58,053 nt of DNA from an uncultured Granulosicoccaceae bacterium (GCA_937965695.1 CALCKW010000077.1:1-58053), one strand, 5' to 3'; shown: positions 46,264 through 55,514, counted from the first letter of the stretch. Notes: generated by a model not told the origin, from the sequence alone. Numbers and translations are program-made.

Positions 46264-47808
46264 TCAGTTCTTGGCCATTATCTGATCACGCAACAAACGC
46301 CTCAAAATTTTGCCCGAGGCTGACTTGGGAATTGATTCGACAAAATGCACTTGATGTACTTGCTTATAACTCGACAAGGTCTCACTTAAAAACGCCTTAA
46401 CATCCTCTTCGCCCAGTGTTTTTTCAGTTGAGACAATAAACGCTATGGGCAACTCTCCAGCTTCTTTATCTGGCAATCCAATAACCGCAGCATCGGCAAT
46501 ACCAGCATGACTGACCAGCGTGGCTTCCAACTCAGCAGGAGCGACTTGAAAGCCCTTGAATTTGATCAGCTCTTTGAGCCGATCAACAATGAACATATAT
46601 CCGTCAGCGTCGATGACTGCAATATCTCCAGTCCGCAACCAGCCATCAGGCGTGATTGTCGCAGCTGTCGCTTCAGGGTTATTGAGGTAGCCTTGCATCA
46701 CCTGAGGACCCTTGACCCAAAGCTCCCCTTCCTTGCCCGCAGGGAGGTCTGCACCATTTTCTATATCGACAATTCTGCATTCTGTATTGGGCAACCCGAC
46801 ACCTGAGGAACCAGGGCGAGCGGATGATTGATAAGACACGTGAGACACGGGGCTGAGCTCGGTCATCCCGTAACCCTGTAGCGAGACACAATCTAATCTT
46901 TTACCCACCGCATTGGAAAGTTCAGCACCCATAGGCGCCGCGCCTGAAAACACTTGCTCGATACTGCTGAGATCGTATTGATCAATTAAAGGATGTTGTG
47001 CCAAAGCCAGCGCCACAGGAGGCACAATCCACATGCGTCTCGATTTATGGTCCTGATTAATTTGCAAGAAAAGAGGCAAGTCAAAGCGTGGCATCGTGAC
47101 CAATGCTCCACCGCCCGCCAAGTGAACGTTCATCAGAACAGTCATGCCGTATATGTGGAAAAAAGGCAAAAAGGCAGCGGCCACTTCCCCGGGCTGCAAA
47201 TCAGCGGCGACAATAATTTGATCGACGTTAACCACTAAATTACGGTGCGACAGCATGACTCCTTTGGGCAGACCTGTGGTGCCAGACGAGTAAGGCAACA
47301 CAACTGTGTGGCTATCAAGATCTACTGGCACTTGCTGCTCGATCGATTCGCCCATGTAGTCGCTTAGGGAATCACCAATAACCACGACATCCTGAACGAC
47401 AGTATCGTCAATACCCGCGCGAGCCGTATCAAGAAAGTCGGGAACGGTGATCAGAATCGCCGCCTGTGAATTTTGCAGCTGATGGCGCACCTCTGCCGAG
47501 GTGTATGTGGGGTTTAAGGTGGTTATTGTTCCCCCTGCCCACGCCACCGCATGGAAGATCACACAATACTCGGGGATATTGGGAGCCATCAATGCAACCA
47601 CACTACCCGCACCAAAGCCTTTCGCACTCAAGCCACCGGCCAGTTGCTTTACCTGCTGCATAAATTCGGCTGCCGTCAAAGTGCGACCGCTCAGTCCTTC
47701 TGTCAGTACAATTTCATCAGGTCTATTTTTTAGATCGGCAAAAACACGTTCTGTGATACTGACGTCGCTCAATTCAATGGGCGGAAATGCGCTTGGGTAA
47801 ATGCTCAT
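46264..47808 (-). CDS. Acyl-CoA synthetase (4CL-like AMP-forming ligase)
   Basis: ANL-superfamily ligase (514 aa). Adenylation motifs in order: YSSGTTGLPKGVMLSHRN (A3), QGYGMTELSPVSH (A5), GWLRTGDIAVID (A7), DRLKELIKFKGFQVAPAELE (A8) and the catalytic lysine in PKSASGKILRRLL (A10). Closest in layout to 4-coumarate:CoA ligases and medium/aryl acyl-CoA ligases; the acid is unknown. ATG 47808 is preferred over the further-upstream frame because AAAGGAG lies 8 nt before it. It is upstream of the class IV aminotransferase; the pair may catabolise one amino-acid-derived acid. Confidence 0.88.
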   Translation of the reverse strand: MSIYPSAFPPIELSDVSITERVFADLKNRPDEIVLTEGLSGRTLTAAEFMQQVKQLAGGLSAKGFGAGSVVALMAPNIPEYCVIFHAVAWAGGTITTLNPTYTSAEVRHQLQNSQAAILITVPDFLDTARAGIDDTVVQDVVVIGDSLSDYMGESIEQQVPVDLDSHTVVLPYSSGTTGLPKGVMLSHRNLVVNVDQIIVAADLQPGEVAAAFLPFFHIYGMTVLMNVHLAGGGALVTMPRFDLPLFLQINQDHKSRRMWIVPPVALALAQHPLIDQYDLSSIEQVFSGAAPMGAELSNAVGKRLDCVSLQGYGMTELSPVSHVSYQSSARPGSSGVGLPNTECRIVDIENGADLPAGKEGELWVKGPQVMQGYLNNPEATAATITPDGWLRTGDIAVIDADGYMFIVDRLKELIKFKGFQVAPAELEATLVSHAGIADAAVIGLPDKEAGELPIAFIVSTEKTLGEEDVKAFLSETLSSYKQVHQVHFVESIPKSASGKILRRLLRDQIMAKN

Positions 47809-48011
47809 GATGTGATCTCCTTTGGCCAAATACTGCCACAAGCCAGCACTTTTGTCGCTATTTAGCAAAAGGATGCCCAGAGAAAAGTTTTAGGACTTTG
47901 AGAGCCGCTTCTTCGACCTTAAAATTGCATTGTCTTGCTCGCGAGCAGGTACAAACAAACTGTCTGAGCAATCTGGATTACCCGCTTTAATCAAATAGCA
48001 ACCGTGGGTTT

Positions 48012-48926
48012 TCAGTCGTTGAGTTTTAGAAACTGGCCGGGTGTGACACCAACCCGATCTTTAAACACACGCCCCATATGGCTTTGACTTGAAAAGCCAT
48101 GCTCCAGTGCTAATTGGGCCATACCCGGTCGGCTTGCCTTATTGAAAGCTCTGATCCGGTGTTGCAGTTTTTCAACTCTAACATCGGTGATGTAGCTTTG
48201 CGGTGTGCTCGCGAAGCTTAGTTTAAACATACGCGCAAAGTGAAACTCGCTAAGCCCCGACAACTCAGCGAGCTCTGAGAGATAAATCTGCCGCCGGAAG
48301 TTTGCGTCTATAAAAGCGATAAGTTGTTTCTGGCAATAGGGTGACAAGCCTGCTTTCAATAAGCTTTTACACTCTAACTTTTTGACGCCAACGGTTTTCA
48401 ATAAATTTAACAGTACTGTTTGCACGTTGTGCTGAAGCATCATTTGGTTGTCGGCTTCCGACCAATCCCAATTCGATACTCCATGCTGTGCTAATGCCAT
48501 CAGCGATTCGCTTTTCTCAAAAGTCAGATGAGGAAGCGCCACCAGACGTGGATCAATATCGAAATTCTCAAGTGCGAGCCGCTTTATATAGTCATCACCA
48601 AAGTAAACGTGCATAAATTTTTGCGCGCCACCTATTTGCCATGCAGAGTAAGACCCTGCTGGCATCAGACAGAAACGCCCAGGTGCACCTTGCGCCGAGT
48701 TGATGTCAGTACGAGTTGTTTGAAATCCACCTTCGAGATACATACTGAAAGTATGAATTCGCTCTTCTTCATAAAACACATGTTCGTGAGCATTCGAAAA
48801 CTGACGCAGCTGCATGCCCTGCGGAAAATCCAGTTTGCGCAAGGCATCGGCACGCGACTCCGTAAAAGCCACCGGTGAGGTGCTCGACACATTTTTGGCA
48901 TTGCTTGGTTGATCAATATCATGCAT
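48012..48926 (-). CDS. AraC family transcriptional regulator
   Basis: 304-aa regulator. The C-terminal ~100 residues carry two helix-turn-helix units: LSELAELSGLSEFHFARMFK and GMAQLALEHGFSSQSHMGRVFKDRVGVTPGQFLK. The N-terminal part is a cupin-like sensing domain. It lies just upstream of the acyl-CoA ligase on the same strand and is divergent from the DMT transporter, so it may control either. The ligand is unknown. Confidence 0.88.
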   Translation of the reverse strand: MHDIDQPSNAKNVSSTSPVAFTESRADALRKLDFPQGMQLRQFSNAHEHVFYEEERIHTFSMYLEGGFQTTRTDINSAQGAPGRFCLMPAGSYSAWQIGGAQKFMHVYFGDDYIKRLALENFDIDPRLVALPHLTFEKSESLMALAQHGVSNWDWSEADNQMMLQHNVQTVLLNLLKTVGVKKLECKSLLKAGLSPYCQKQLIAFIDANFRRQIYLSELAELSGLSEFHFARMFKLSFASTPQSYITDVRVEKLQHRIRAFNKASRPGMAQLALEHGFSSQSHMGRVFKDRVGVTPGQFLKLND

Positions 48927-49072
48927 AGCTTAAGGGTATCGAGTTGTTTTGTGCTCCACAATGCATGGATCACAGAATGCGCAAGATTGTGACAAAACCG
49001 CAGTATCCCAGTATCGGGCGCTGGCGCAGTGCACCATATTGTTCGCTTGTTTCACGGGAACAAGAATTAAGA

Positions 49073-49999
49073 ATGAATGCGCTTTTGTACCTTTTAACTT
49101 GGATGAGCTGGGGTGGCTCTTGGCTGGCCATAAAATGGCAGGAAGGGTCTGTTCCTGTTCAACAGTCCATCGCCTATCGCTTCGCGTTGGCAGGCCTAAT
49201 ATTGATGCTCGCGCTTGTGGTCTTTAGAAAATTGCAGGCCACAATGTTGAGAGACCACATGTACTTTCTGCTGCAAGGCGGTTGCCTGTTTTCACTCAAC
49301 TTTGTTGCCTTCTACAACGCGACATACTTCATCAGCAGTGGTTTAGTGGCCGTGGTGATGTCCACGGTGATTCTAATGAACGCTTTTCTCGCCAAACTCA
49401 TCTGGCAACAAGCACCCAGTCAATATCTTAAGTTTGGTGCGCCTCTAGGCATGGCAGGTCTAGTGTTGGTTTTCTGGCAGGACATGACTAGCGGAAACCC
49501 TGATAGCTCAACACTTATCGGCGTTGGGTGCGCACTGACAGGAAGCCTATTTTTTTCTCTAGGCAATATGGTTAGCATAAGGCAAAGCCGCGCAGGCATC
49601 GACACGCTCACCAGCAACGGATGGAGCATGTTATATGGGTGCACGCTGATGCTGATAATAAATGGGATTCTGAGAGAACCACTGGTTTTCGATTCAAGTG
49701 TTCAATACGTCGGAGGATTAATCTATTTGGCATTAATAGCTTCCGTATTGGCATTTCCAACCTATCTAATGCTGGTCAAAAGAATCGGTGCGAGCAGCGC
49801 TGCTTACGTACTCGTAGCCACACCCATTTTGGCTTTGGCTCTTTCATCTTGGTTCGAAGCCTACCAATGGAGCTTGCCGGGAGTCATCGGTGTAGGCATC
49901 ATCATTTTAGGCAACGTAGTGGTACTAGCGCCGGTATCTTTTATCACTCGAATACTTGCACGGCTCGGTTCTTCAAATCAGACCGGGAGCCAAGGATGA
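49073..49999 (+). CDS. EamA/DMT-superfamily transporter
   Basis: 308-aa inner-membrane protein with about ten hydrophobic segments in two halves, starting MNALLYLLTWMSWGGSWLAIKWQEG and with LISLALIASVLAFPTYLMLVKRIGASSAAYV late, the usual DMT (RhaT/YdcZ-like EamA) pattern. ATG 49073 is chosen because the 43 residues upstream are not homologous. These carriers move metabolites or amino acids, often as exporters; the substrate is unknown. Divergent from the AraC regulator. Confidence 0.85.
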   Translation: MNALLYLLTWMSWGGSWLAIKWQEGSVPVQQSIAYRFALAGLILMLALVVFRKLQATMLRDHMYFLLQGGCLFSLNFVAFYNATYFISSGLVAVVMSTVILMNAFLAKLIWQQAPSQYLKFGAPLGMAGLVLVFWQDMTSGNPDSSTLIGVGCALTGSLFFSLGNMVSIRQSRAGIDTLTSNGWSMLYGCTLMLIINGILREPLVFDSSVQYVGGLIYLALIASVLAFPTYLMLVKRIGASSAAYVLVATPILALALSSWFEAYQWSLPGVIGVGIIILGNVVVLAPVSFITRILARLGSSNQTGSQG

Positions 50000-50016
50000 T
50001 TCGTCGCTGCGCTTCT

Positions 50017-50042
50017 CACCCTTCGGGTGCGCCTTCGGCGCA
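50017..50042 (+). terminator. Pair of TTC-loop hairpins after the transporter gene
   Basis: CACCC-TTC-GGGTG (50017-50029) and TGCGCC-TTC-GGCGCA (50028-50042) follow each other just after the DMT stop. They are possible terminators without a T-run. Confidence 0.4.
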
Positions 50043-50118
50043 TGCCGCGCTCGTGCCTCGCTTGTCGAACCCTCTTTCGGATTCGATATCCCTCTATTTC
50101 GGCTTTTCGGAAACAACA

Positions 50119-50142
50119 AAGCCCTGCGAGTGGGCAGGGCTT
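50119..50142 (-). terminator. Original terminator of tRNA-Ser (left of island)
   Basis: AAGCCCTGC pairs exactly with GCAGGGCTT. It lies 12 bp beyond the left att copy, just as the terminator at 57864-57904 lies 11 bp beyond the tRNA. It was probably the tRNA's own terminator before the island entered. Confidence 0.65.
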
Positions 50143-50151
50143 CGGCTAAAT

Positions 50152-50168
50152 ATTTGGCGGAGAGAGAG
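50152..50168. repeat. Left att repeat (17 bp)
   Basis: ATTTGGCGGAGAGAGAG, an exact copy of 57913-57929 at the tRNA-Ser 3' end. It is the distal junction of the integrated island. Confidence 0.93.
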
Positions 50169-50330
50169 TCAATTTCTAAGGGATTTCTCGGGACTTTATG
50201 AAACACTATTTTTCATCGTTATAACAATTACTTAACACCGACATTAGGTTCCAAAAGGCTTGCCTAAATCCCTGCTCAACGCGTAGAATTTGGTACACGA
50301 AATCATGTACACAAAAGTTAGGCGGAGAGT

Positions 50331-51629
50331 ATGGCCAAACGCCATCCAATTGAACAACTGCGAGACATTCAGCTAAAGCGCACGACAAAGGCAGGCTCTT
50401 ACGCAGATGGCCGAGGCCTCTATTTCAAAGTCGATCCGTCTGGCAGCAAGAGCTGGGTTTTCCGGTACATGCTCGATGGTCGCCGCCGCTCAATGGGGTT
50501 AGGTGGATACCCCACAATTTCACTGGCCGAAGCCCGTGAAGCTCGAGACTATTGGCGAAAGATTCTCAAAGGCAGCAGTATCATCGCGCCTCGCGACCCG
50601 CTGGAAGTCAAACAGGAGCTAGAAGCGACGCACAAAAAAGGCAAGCGTAAATTCATCACTTTTGATGAGATTTCCGCCAAGTACATTGCCGCAAATCGCC
50701 CGAGTTGGTCGAATCCCAAACACGCGCAACAATGGGAAAACTCACTTCGCACCTACGCCAGCCCAGTGATTGGCAAACTGCACATTGCAGAAATAGACAC
50801 TGACGACGTTCTAAAGGTGCTTGAACCGCTGTGGACGACCAAGACCGAAACAGCCACACGACTAAGAGGCCGCATAGAGAAGGTTATTGACTATGCCCGC
50901 GCCAGAAAACTGCGAACAGCGGAAAACCCTGCCCGTTGGCGTGGGCACCTTGACGCGCTTTTGGCCAAACCATCCAAAGTAGCCACCGTCGAGAATTTCT
51001 CCAGCCTGCCTTATCAGCAGATAGGCGCATTCATTAGCGCCCTTCGCACCCGTCAAGGCACCGCAGCACTAGCTCTGGAGTTTCTTATCCTTACCAACAC
51101 ACGATCTGGCGACGTAATGGAGTCTGATTGGTCTGAGATCGACCTACACGGCAAGCAATGGACGATCCCTGCCCATCGACTCAAAACCCGCAAAGAACAC
51201 ATTGTGCCCCTATCTGATCGCGCTATCGAAATTCTGAACATCAAAGCCAAGGAACACGACGAAGGCCTGATATTCAGAGGCCCACGCGGCGGCCAACTAA
51301 GCAATATTGCTATGGCACAAGTCATCAAGCGCATGAACGGTGACTCTCCTCGCTGGCTGTCTAGTGACGGTCGCCCAATTGTCCCGCACGGGTTCCGCGC
51401 CACATTCCGCACTTGGGCGGGAGAAGCCACAGCTTACCCGCGCGACTTGATCGAGTTTGCAATGGCGCACCAACTCAAAGATAAAGCCGAAGCTAGCTAT
51501 CACCGTTCAACCTTGCCAGAAAAACGCCGACCACTAATGAAAGACTGGGCCAAAAGACTAAGTGAAGCAGATCAGCAAGCGCCCAATGTTGTCTCAATCA
51601 AATCTGCCGCAAGAGTCATCGAATCATGA
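50331..51629 (+). CDS. P4-type tyrosine integrase
   Basis: 432-aa site-specific recombinase. An N-terminal DUF4102/arm-binding domain (KVDPSGSKSWVFRYMLDGRRR, GLGGYPTISLAEAREAR) is followed by a SAM-like core-binding domain and the catalytic domain: R258 (TNTRSGDVMESDW), H353-x2-R356 (PHGFRATFRTW), H380 (FAMAHQLKDKAEASYHR) and nucleophile Y390. GGCGGAGAG stands just before the ATG. It lies 162 bp inside the left att site and reads into the island. It is expected to insert the element at the tRNA-Ser 3' end. Confidence 0.95.
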   Translation: MAKRHPIEQLRDIQLKRTTKAGSYADGRGLYFKVDPSGSKSWVFRYMLDGRRRSMGLGGYPTISLAEAREARDYWRKILKGSSIIAPRDPLEVKQELEATHKKGKRKFITFDEISAKYIAANRPSWSNPKHAQQWENSLRTYASPVIGKLHIAEIDTDDVLKVLEPLWTTKTETATRLRGRIEKVIDYARARKLRTAENPARWRGHLDALLAKPSKVATVENFSSLPYQQIGAFISALRTRQGTAALALEFLILTNTRSGDVMESDWSEIDLHGKQWTIPAHRLKTRKEHIVPLSDRAIEILNIKAKEHDEGLIFRGPRGGQLSNIAMAQVIKRMNGDSPRWLSSDGRPIVPHGFRATFRTWAGEATAYPRDLIEFAMAHQLKDKAEASYHRSTLPEKRRPLMKDWAKRLSEADQQAPNVVSIKSAARVIES

Positions 51630-52267
51630 GTAGCATTTACGACACAAAACTAGGCCGAGCACTGAAGCTAAACTATTGGTCGGTTGGTAAAGCCATGCAA
51701 TATTTGTCCGCAGATAGACGAGACCAGTTGCCAGATATTGATCAAGCCAGCATTCCTTTATCGAATTCGCGGCCTACCTCAAAGTATGAAAAAAAGATTA
51801 GCACTTTAACTCGCTACTGGTACGACACCGACCACGCCTTACAACCAAGAGAAGGCACTGGCTCAGCTGATAGCCACGAAGCGGAATACCCAGTTCATTA
51901 TTTTGTGCATTGGGCTAAAAGTAAGGGTCTAAAAATCTTTTGGCTGGACGAAGCAATCAAAAAAGGGTTGCTCCCAGCGAACACCACTGCAAACCACCAA
52001 GTAGCAAAGAAAGCCTCTCAAACGCGATCAAACGCACCTCTCCTGCACCCCAAGAAGGAACGAAGTTACTTGCTAATAATTGCAGCTCTCATGAAACAAC
52101 AAGGGATCGACTGGAGGGTAAGAGGTGCAAACAAGAAGCTTCGCGACCTTGTAGAAAACTGTGGAGACACCCTCGAGAAGGACGCGATCGGGAAAGTGCT
52201 CAACGGCTTAGATTCATGCGGAGAAGGGATCGACTCCGTTATCGAATCATTGAAAAAAAGAACCTAA
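51626..52267 (+). CDS. Unrecognised island protein overlapping the integrase
   Basis: 213-aa protein starting inside the integrase stop (ATGA overlap), hence translationally coupled. No family is recognised. The N-terminal ~125 residues contain aromatic-rich helices (YDTKLGRALKLNYWSV, EYPVHYFVHWAKSKGLKIFWLDEAIKKG). After a basic linker the C-terminal part is again helical with many charged residues (LLIIAALMKQQGIDWRVRGANKKLRDL). No membrane segment or signal is present. Coupling with int suggests a role in excision, control or DNA binding, but that is inference only. Confidence 0.65.
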   Translation: MSSIYDTKLGRALKLNYWSVGKAMQYLSADRRDQLPDIDQASIPLSNSRPTSKYEKKISTLTRYWYDTDHALQPREGTGSADSHEAEYPVHYFVHWAKSKGLKIFWLDEAIKKGLLPANTTANHQVAKKASQTRSNAPLLHPKKERSYLLIIAALMKQQGIDWRVRGANKKLRDLVENCGDTLEKDAIGKVLNGLDSCGEGIDSVIESLKKRT

Positions 52268-52391
52268 AACGACGTTTTACCCCTAAACCGCCAAAATAAT
52301 CCGCTTTAAAGCGCTTCTACCGGCTGAAACCTCAAACAATGCCCATGAACCTCAGCAACCTCGCTGGGGCATGAATTGAGGAAGCAGTACC

Positions 52392-52577
52392 ATGAAAAAG
52401 CAATCTTCCACGAAGATGATGCGCCCCATCGCTTACCGCGCTGCGCTAGGCATCACAAAGTCAGTCGAACACCGCCAACGCCATGAAGGTTTGTTACCAC
52501 CAACAGTTCTAGTCAGCGCACGAGCCGCCGCACTGCCCGCGCATGATGCCCGTCACGCCGATTGTTTCATCCATTAG
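52392..52577 (+). CDS. Short AlpA-like regulator (possibly degraded)
   Basis: 61-aa protein. AYRAALGITKSVEHRQRHEGLLPPTVLVS resembles the helix-turn-helix of AlpA/prophage excisionase regulators, normally continuing with about 20 more residues of a 'WPxHEVDA' type. Here the tail (ALPAHDARH then a stop) is short and looks truncated. GAGGAAG lies 7 nt before the ATG. By position between integrase and replication gene it could regulate integrase or replication. Similarity is faint. Confidence 0.45.
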   Translation: MKKQSSTKMMRPIAYRAALGITKSVEHRQRHEGLLPPTVLVSARAAALPAHDARHADCFIH

Positions 52578-52692
52578 CCGTAATGCAAACAATCGCACAG
52601 ACCGCGACACTGGCACTGCTTTAGTTGTTATGGACAGCCTCTGTCACTGCCAATCGCAATCGGCTCAACCCCATCTAAATAGCCTTAAAACT

Positions 52693-52760
52693 GCTATAGC
52701 AAACATCGCTGCTATAGCCACGCCTACTCGCTCACAAAACACATGTGCAATTGCTATAGC
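52693..52760. repeat. Three GCTATAGC palindromes
   Basis: GCTATAGC occurs at 52693, 52711 and 52753 (8 bp each, spaced 18 and 42 bp), just before the replication-type gene. They may be operator or iteron sites for an island protein. Confidence 0.7.
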
Positions 52761-52826
52761 AAAACGGCTGCAAGTGCGCGCGATTACCCACTGCGTACGA
52801 GCACACGGATTGGCGGAGCACGCTCA

Positions 52827-54308
52827 ATGACAAAATCAAAAGAAGACAAATCTTCCGCAGCAGATCAGATAGTAAAATTGGTGACAGAATCATGCGCTTT
52901 GTTCTCTGATGATGAAGGACAAACATACGCCCGACTCCAAAAGGACTGTCACTCCGAAGTTTGGCCAGTCAATTCGGCGATTTTTAGAAACTGGGTTTCG
53001 ATGCAAACGTATCGCGCCACTCAAAAAGTCCCTAGAGGGCTGACAATGCAAGATGCCCTATCGACACTAAACGGATTGGCATTACACGATGGTGAACAAT
53101 TCAAAGTGCACTTGCGAGTTGCTACAGACGGCTCTGACGGTTACTACCTCGACATGACAGACGACAGTTGGCAGGTTATTCACATCACACCAACAGGCTG
53201 GCAAATACTCAACCAGTCGCCTGTAGTTTTCAGGCGTTCCAGTAACGCGAAGCCACTGCCGACTCCGATTTCTGGCGGCAGCCTTGCCGACTTGAAGAAA
53301 CTGGTAAATGTCAGCAATGCGGACGACTACTTGTTGGTGACATTACTATTGGACTGGTACAGACCCGAGACGGCCTACCCAGTCGCCGAATTAATAGGTG
53401 AGCAAGGCTCTGGAAAATCTTCCACCGCTGACAATATGCGCAGCTTGGTAGACCCAAATACAGTAAATTTAAGAAACGCACCAAAGACAACAGAGGATAT
53501 TTTCGTATCAGCAAGGAACAACCATGTCGTTTGCTACAACAATCTAAGCCGAATAAGTAATGAGGCTCAAGATGCAATGTGCAACCTTTCTACCGGCGGT
53601 GGTTATGCAAGCCGCAAGCTCTATACGAATGACGAAGAAACAACTTACGAAGCCAAGCGACCCGTCCTAATAAATGGTATCAATGCTGTTGCCACACAGG
53701 CTGATCTAGTAAGCCGGACAGTAAGGCTAGAGTGCCCACCGCTGGGCCAGTCTGGCAAACGGCTAGATGATCGGGAATTGGCAGATATTTTCGACAATCA
53801 CGCATCGCGCGCGCTCGGTTTTCTACTCGATACATTTGTGAGCGCATTGGCCATTCTGCCGTCTATCTCACTGGTGGAAAAGCCTCGGCTAATGGACTTT
53901 GCAACACTTGGAGCAGCAGTTGGTCGAACACTCGACCCTGTTAGCGGTGAGCGTTTATTTACGACTAGGTATCAGGAAGCTCGGCAATCGGCTTCTATTC
54001 AGTCACTTGAGTCCATGCCAGTGATTGCGGCTTTGCTTGAATTCTTGGAGGTAGAAAGTGAATTTTCTGGTACTTATGGCGAGTTACTTAGAAAAATCGA
54101 ACTGACTATCGGTCGTACGACTGATGCTGGCTGGCCTAAATCACCTCGCGGCTTTTCCGATTGCATTGGTAGAGCCAAGCCAATTCTCAATCTACTCGGC
54201 TGGTCAGCTTATGCAGGAGGCCGCACGCGATCAGGCTCAATCATCACTATTAAAAAAAGAGATACATTGACTGATTTCGTCAGTCACAATCGTCACAACA
54301 ATCACTGA
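52827..54308 (+). CDS. Island P-loop replication/helicase-like ATPase
   Basis: 493-aa protein. The Walker A motif is GEQGSGKSS (about 191-199); NNHVVCYNNLSRISNEAQDAMCNLSTGGGYASRKLYT contains the Walker B-like stretch and R-finger-type residues as in SF3/primase-helicase proteins of P4-like islands. The N-terminus has no clear primase motif. ATG 52827 has GGAG 8 nt upstream; an in-frame ATG at 52743 would cover a repeat. It likely replicates or mobilises the island; other ATPase roles remain possible. Confidence 0.68.
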   Translation: MTKSKEDKSSAADQIVKLVTESCALFSDDEGQTYARLQKDCHSEVWPVNSAIFRNWVSMQTYRATQKVPRGLTMQDALSTLNGLALHDGEQFKVHLRVATDGSDGYYLDMTDDSWQVIHITPTGWQILNQSPVVFRRSSNAKPLPTPISGGSLADLKKLVNVSNADDYLLVTLLLDWYRPETAYPVAELIGEQGSGKSSTADNMRSLVDPNTVNLRNAPKTTEDIFVSARNNHVVCYNNLSRISNEAQDAMCNLSTGGGYASRKLYTNDEETTYEAKRPVLINGINAVATQADLVSRTVRLECPPLGQSGKRLDDRELADIFDNHASRALGFLLDTFVSALAILPSISLVEKPRLMDFATLGAAVGRTLDPVSGERLFTTRYQEARQSASIQSLESMPVIAALLEFLEVESEFSGTYGELLRKIELTIGRTTDAGWPKSPRGFSDCIGRAKPILNLLGWSAYAGGRTRSGSIITIKKRDTLTDFVSHNRHNNH

Positions 54309-54321
54309 TCAAACTATTTGT

Positions 54322-54355
54322 GATGGTCGTGATGGTCGTGATGGTCGTGATGGTC
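54322..54355. repeat. 9-bp tandem repeat (GATGGTCGT x3.8)
   Basis: Three exact copies of GATGGTCGT at 54322, 54331 and 54340, plus a partial fourth copy, lie just after the stop of the P-loop gene. The preceding bases contain related TCGTCACAA units in opposite orientation. Could be iterons or a relic of the gene's tail. Confidence 0.85.
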
Positions 54356-54530
54356 AAACTTGCACCATCAATTCACCTCGCGAGACATCTTCTGACTTCA
54401 CACGCTGAGACATTGAAAATGGGGCACCAATACGCATCCGCTGCAAATTAAACCGGCGGAGCGATTCTATTTTGTTCAATAAAGAAGCGCGGGCAGGTGT
54501 AGCAATATTGGAAAGTAAGAGATCGGCTTT

Positions 54531-55424
54531 TTAAAAGCTACAGCAATGCGAAACTCTTTGGTTAGCTATATGATTCACAAACGCATCGAGCTCGCTCGCT
54601 AGGTTTTCTACATCTGTCGCTGATATTTTCACTCGTTCACCTGATTTGGTTTTACCCCCACGGTGTACTAGATCATGGCGTACGTGCGTTGCTTGAATCA
54701 ACACACCAATCGAATCAGGAAAATGAATGCCAAGCGAGGCCTTGAACATAGGTTTCAACTTCGCCAAGTTATGCCACATCAAACCAAGTAGATGCGTTTT
54801 GGCATCCTCGCGAATAGATTCGTACTTTTTAAAAACGTTAGCTAGCGGGATCTTGGTTTGCTCGAACTCTGGAGTCGTTTCTACAAATGACCTAAGAGCT
54901 TCGTCGCTAGAGTCAATCTCACTAATAAAGGCTTGTGCCAAATATGTTTCGAGCGCAGTGATTAAGCTGATGTATATCATCCTAAGCAGAGTGTCATAAT
55001 GTTTATCGTCAATACTTAAACTTATCATTCCACGCAATTGTTGAACTGATTCATTGAACTCAATCGACGGATTAATTTCTGGATTAACGATATCCAAAAA
55101 ATAATCGTCGTAGTCACCAGGGTCTGAAAAACCCGACCATTCTGAGCATTCAATATCTAACTCATAGGCTAATTCGCAGATTACATCGTCAGCAACATGC
55201 CCTCCAAACTCGGATAATAATTCACAGTTTGAATCGTAAGGCCCTCCATGAATATAAGTGTACCCTCCCTCTCTACCATCGTAGGGACACTCGTGGACAG
55301 GATCTTGGTAGTTTTGATAAAACCAAGTACGCATAATGTCCTTTTGATCTTCGGCACCCTTCAAGCCTAGATCCGTTAGACTAATACTTTGTTGGTCTCG
55401 GGGTAAATCGTAAAATCGCGCCAT
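54531..55424 (-). CDS. HEPN-domain protein, putative RNase effector
   Basis: 297-aa protein. The N-terminal half has WFYQNYQDPVHECPYDG and EGGYTYIHGGPYD motifs, typical of proteins that carry a HEPN (RiboL-PSP-like) domain; the C-terminal half is helical with THVRHDLVHRGG, an R-x4-H motif (about 249-254) as in HEPN RNases. The start is ATG 55424 (the frame extends to 55496 without homology; no strong ribosome-binding site). It is third in MTase-REase-HEPN, 90 bp after the REase gene. A defence or toxin role is likely but unproven. Confidence 0.68.
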   Translation of the reverse strand: MARFYDLPRDQQSISLTDLGLKGAEDQKDIMRTWFYQNYQDPVHECPYDGREGGYTYIHGGPYDSNCELLSEFGGHVADDVICELAYELDIECSEWSGFSDPGDYDDYFLDIVNPEINPSIEFNESVQQLRGMISLSIDDKHYDTLLRMIYISLITALETYLAQAFISEIDSSDEALRSFVETTPEFEQTKIPLANVFKKYESIREDAKTHLLGLMWHNLAKLKPMFKASLGIHFPDSIGVLIQATHVRHDLVHRGGKTKSGERVKISATDVENLASELDAFVNHIANQRVSHCCSF

Positions 55425-55514
55425 TGTATAAACTATTTTATGATTACGCTCGCATTCCAGAAAACCTGCCTTCCTGCATCCGCGAAAATTAAACACTCAT
55501 ATTTTGAAGAAAAA

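Noticed and set aside
50040..50118. Sequence resembling pieces of the tRNA-Ser T-arm (TCGAACCCTC)
   Set aside because: The match is short and broken; it could be an old att relic, but it cannot be supported.
52543..52830. 95-codon frame between the AlpA-like gene and the P-loop gene
   Set aside because: It has no ribosome-binding site, low-complexity composition and covers the palindromic repeats; it may include a relic of the AlpA tail.
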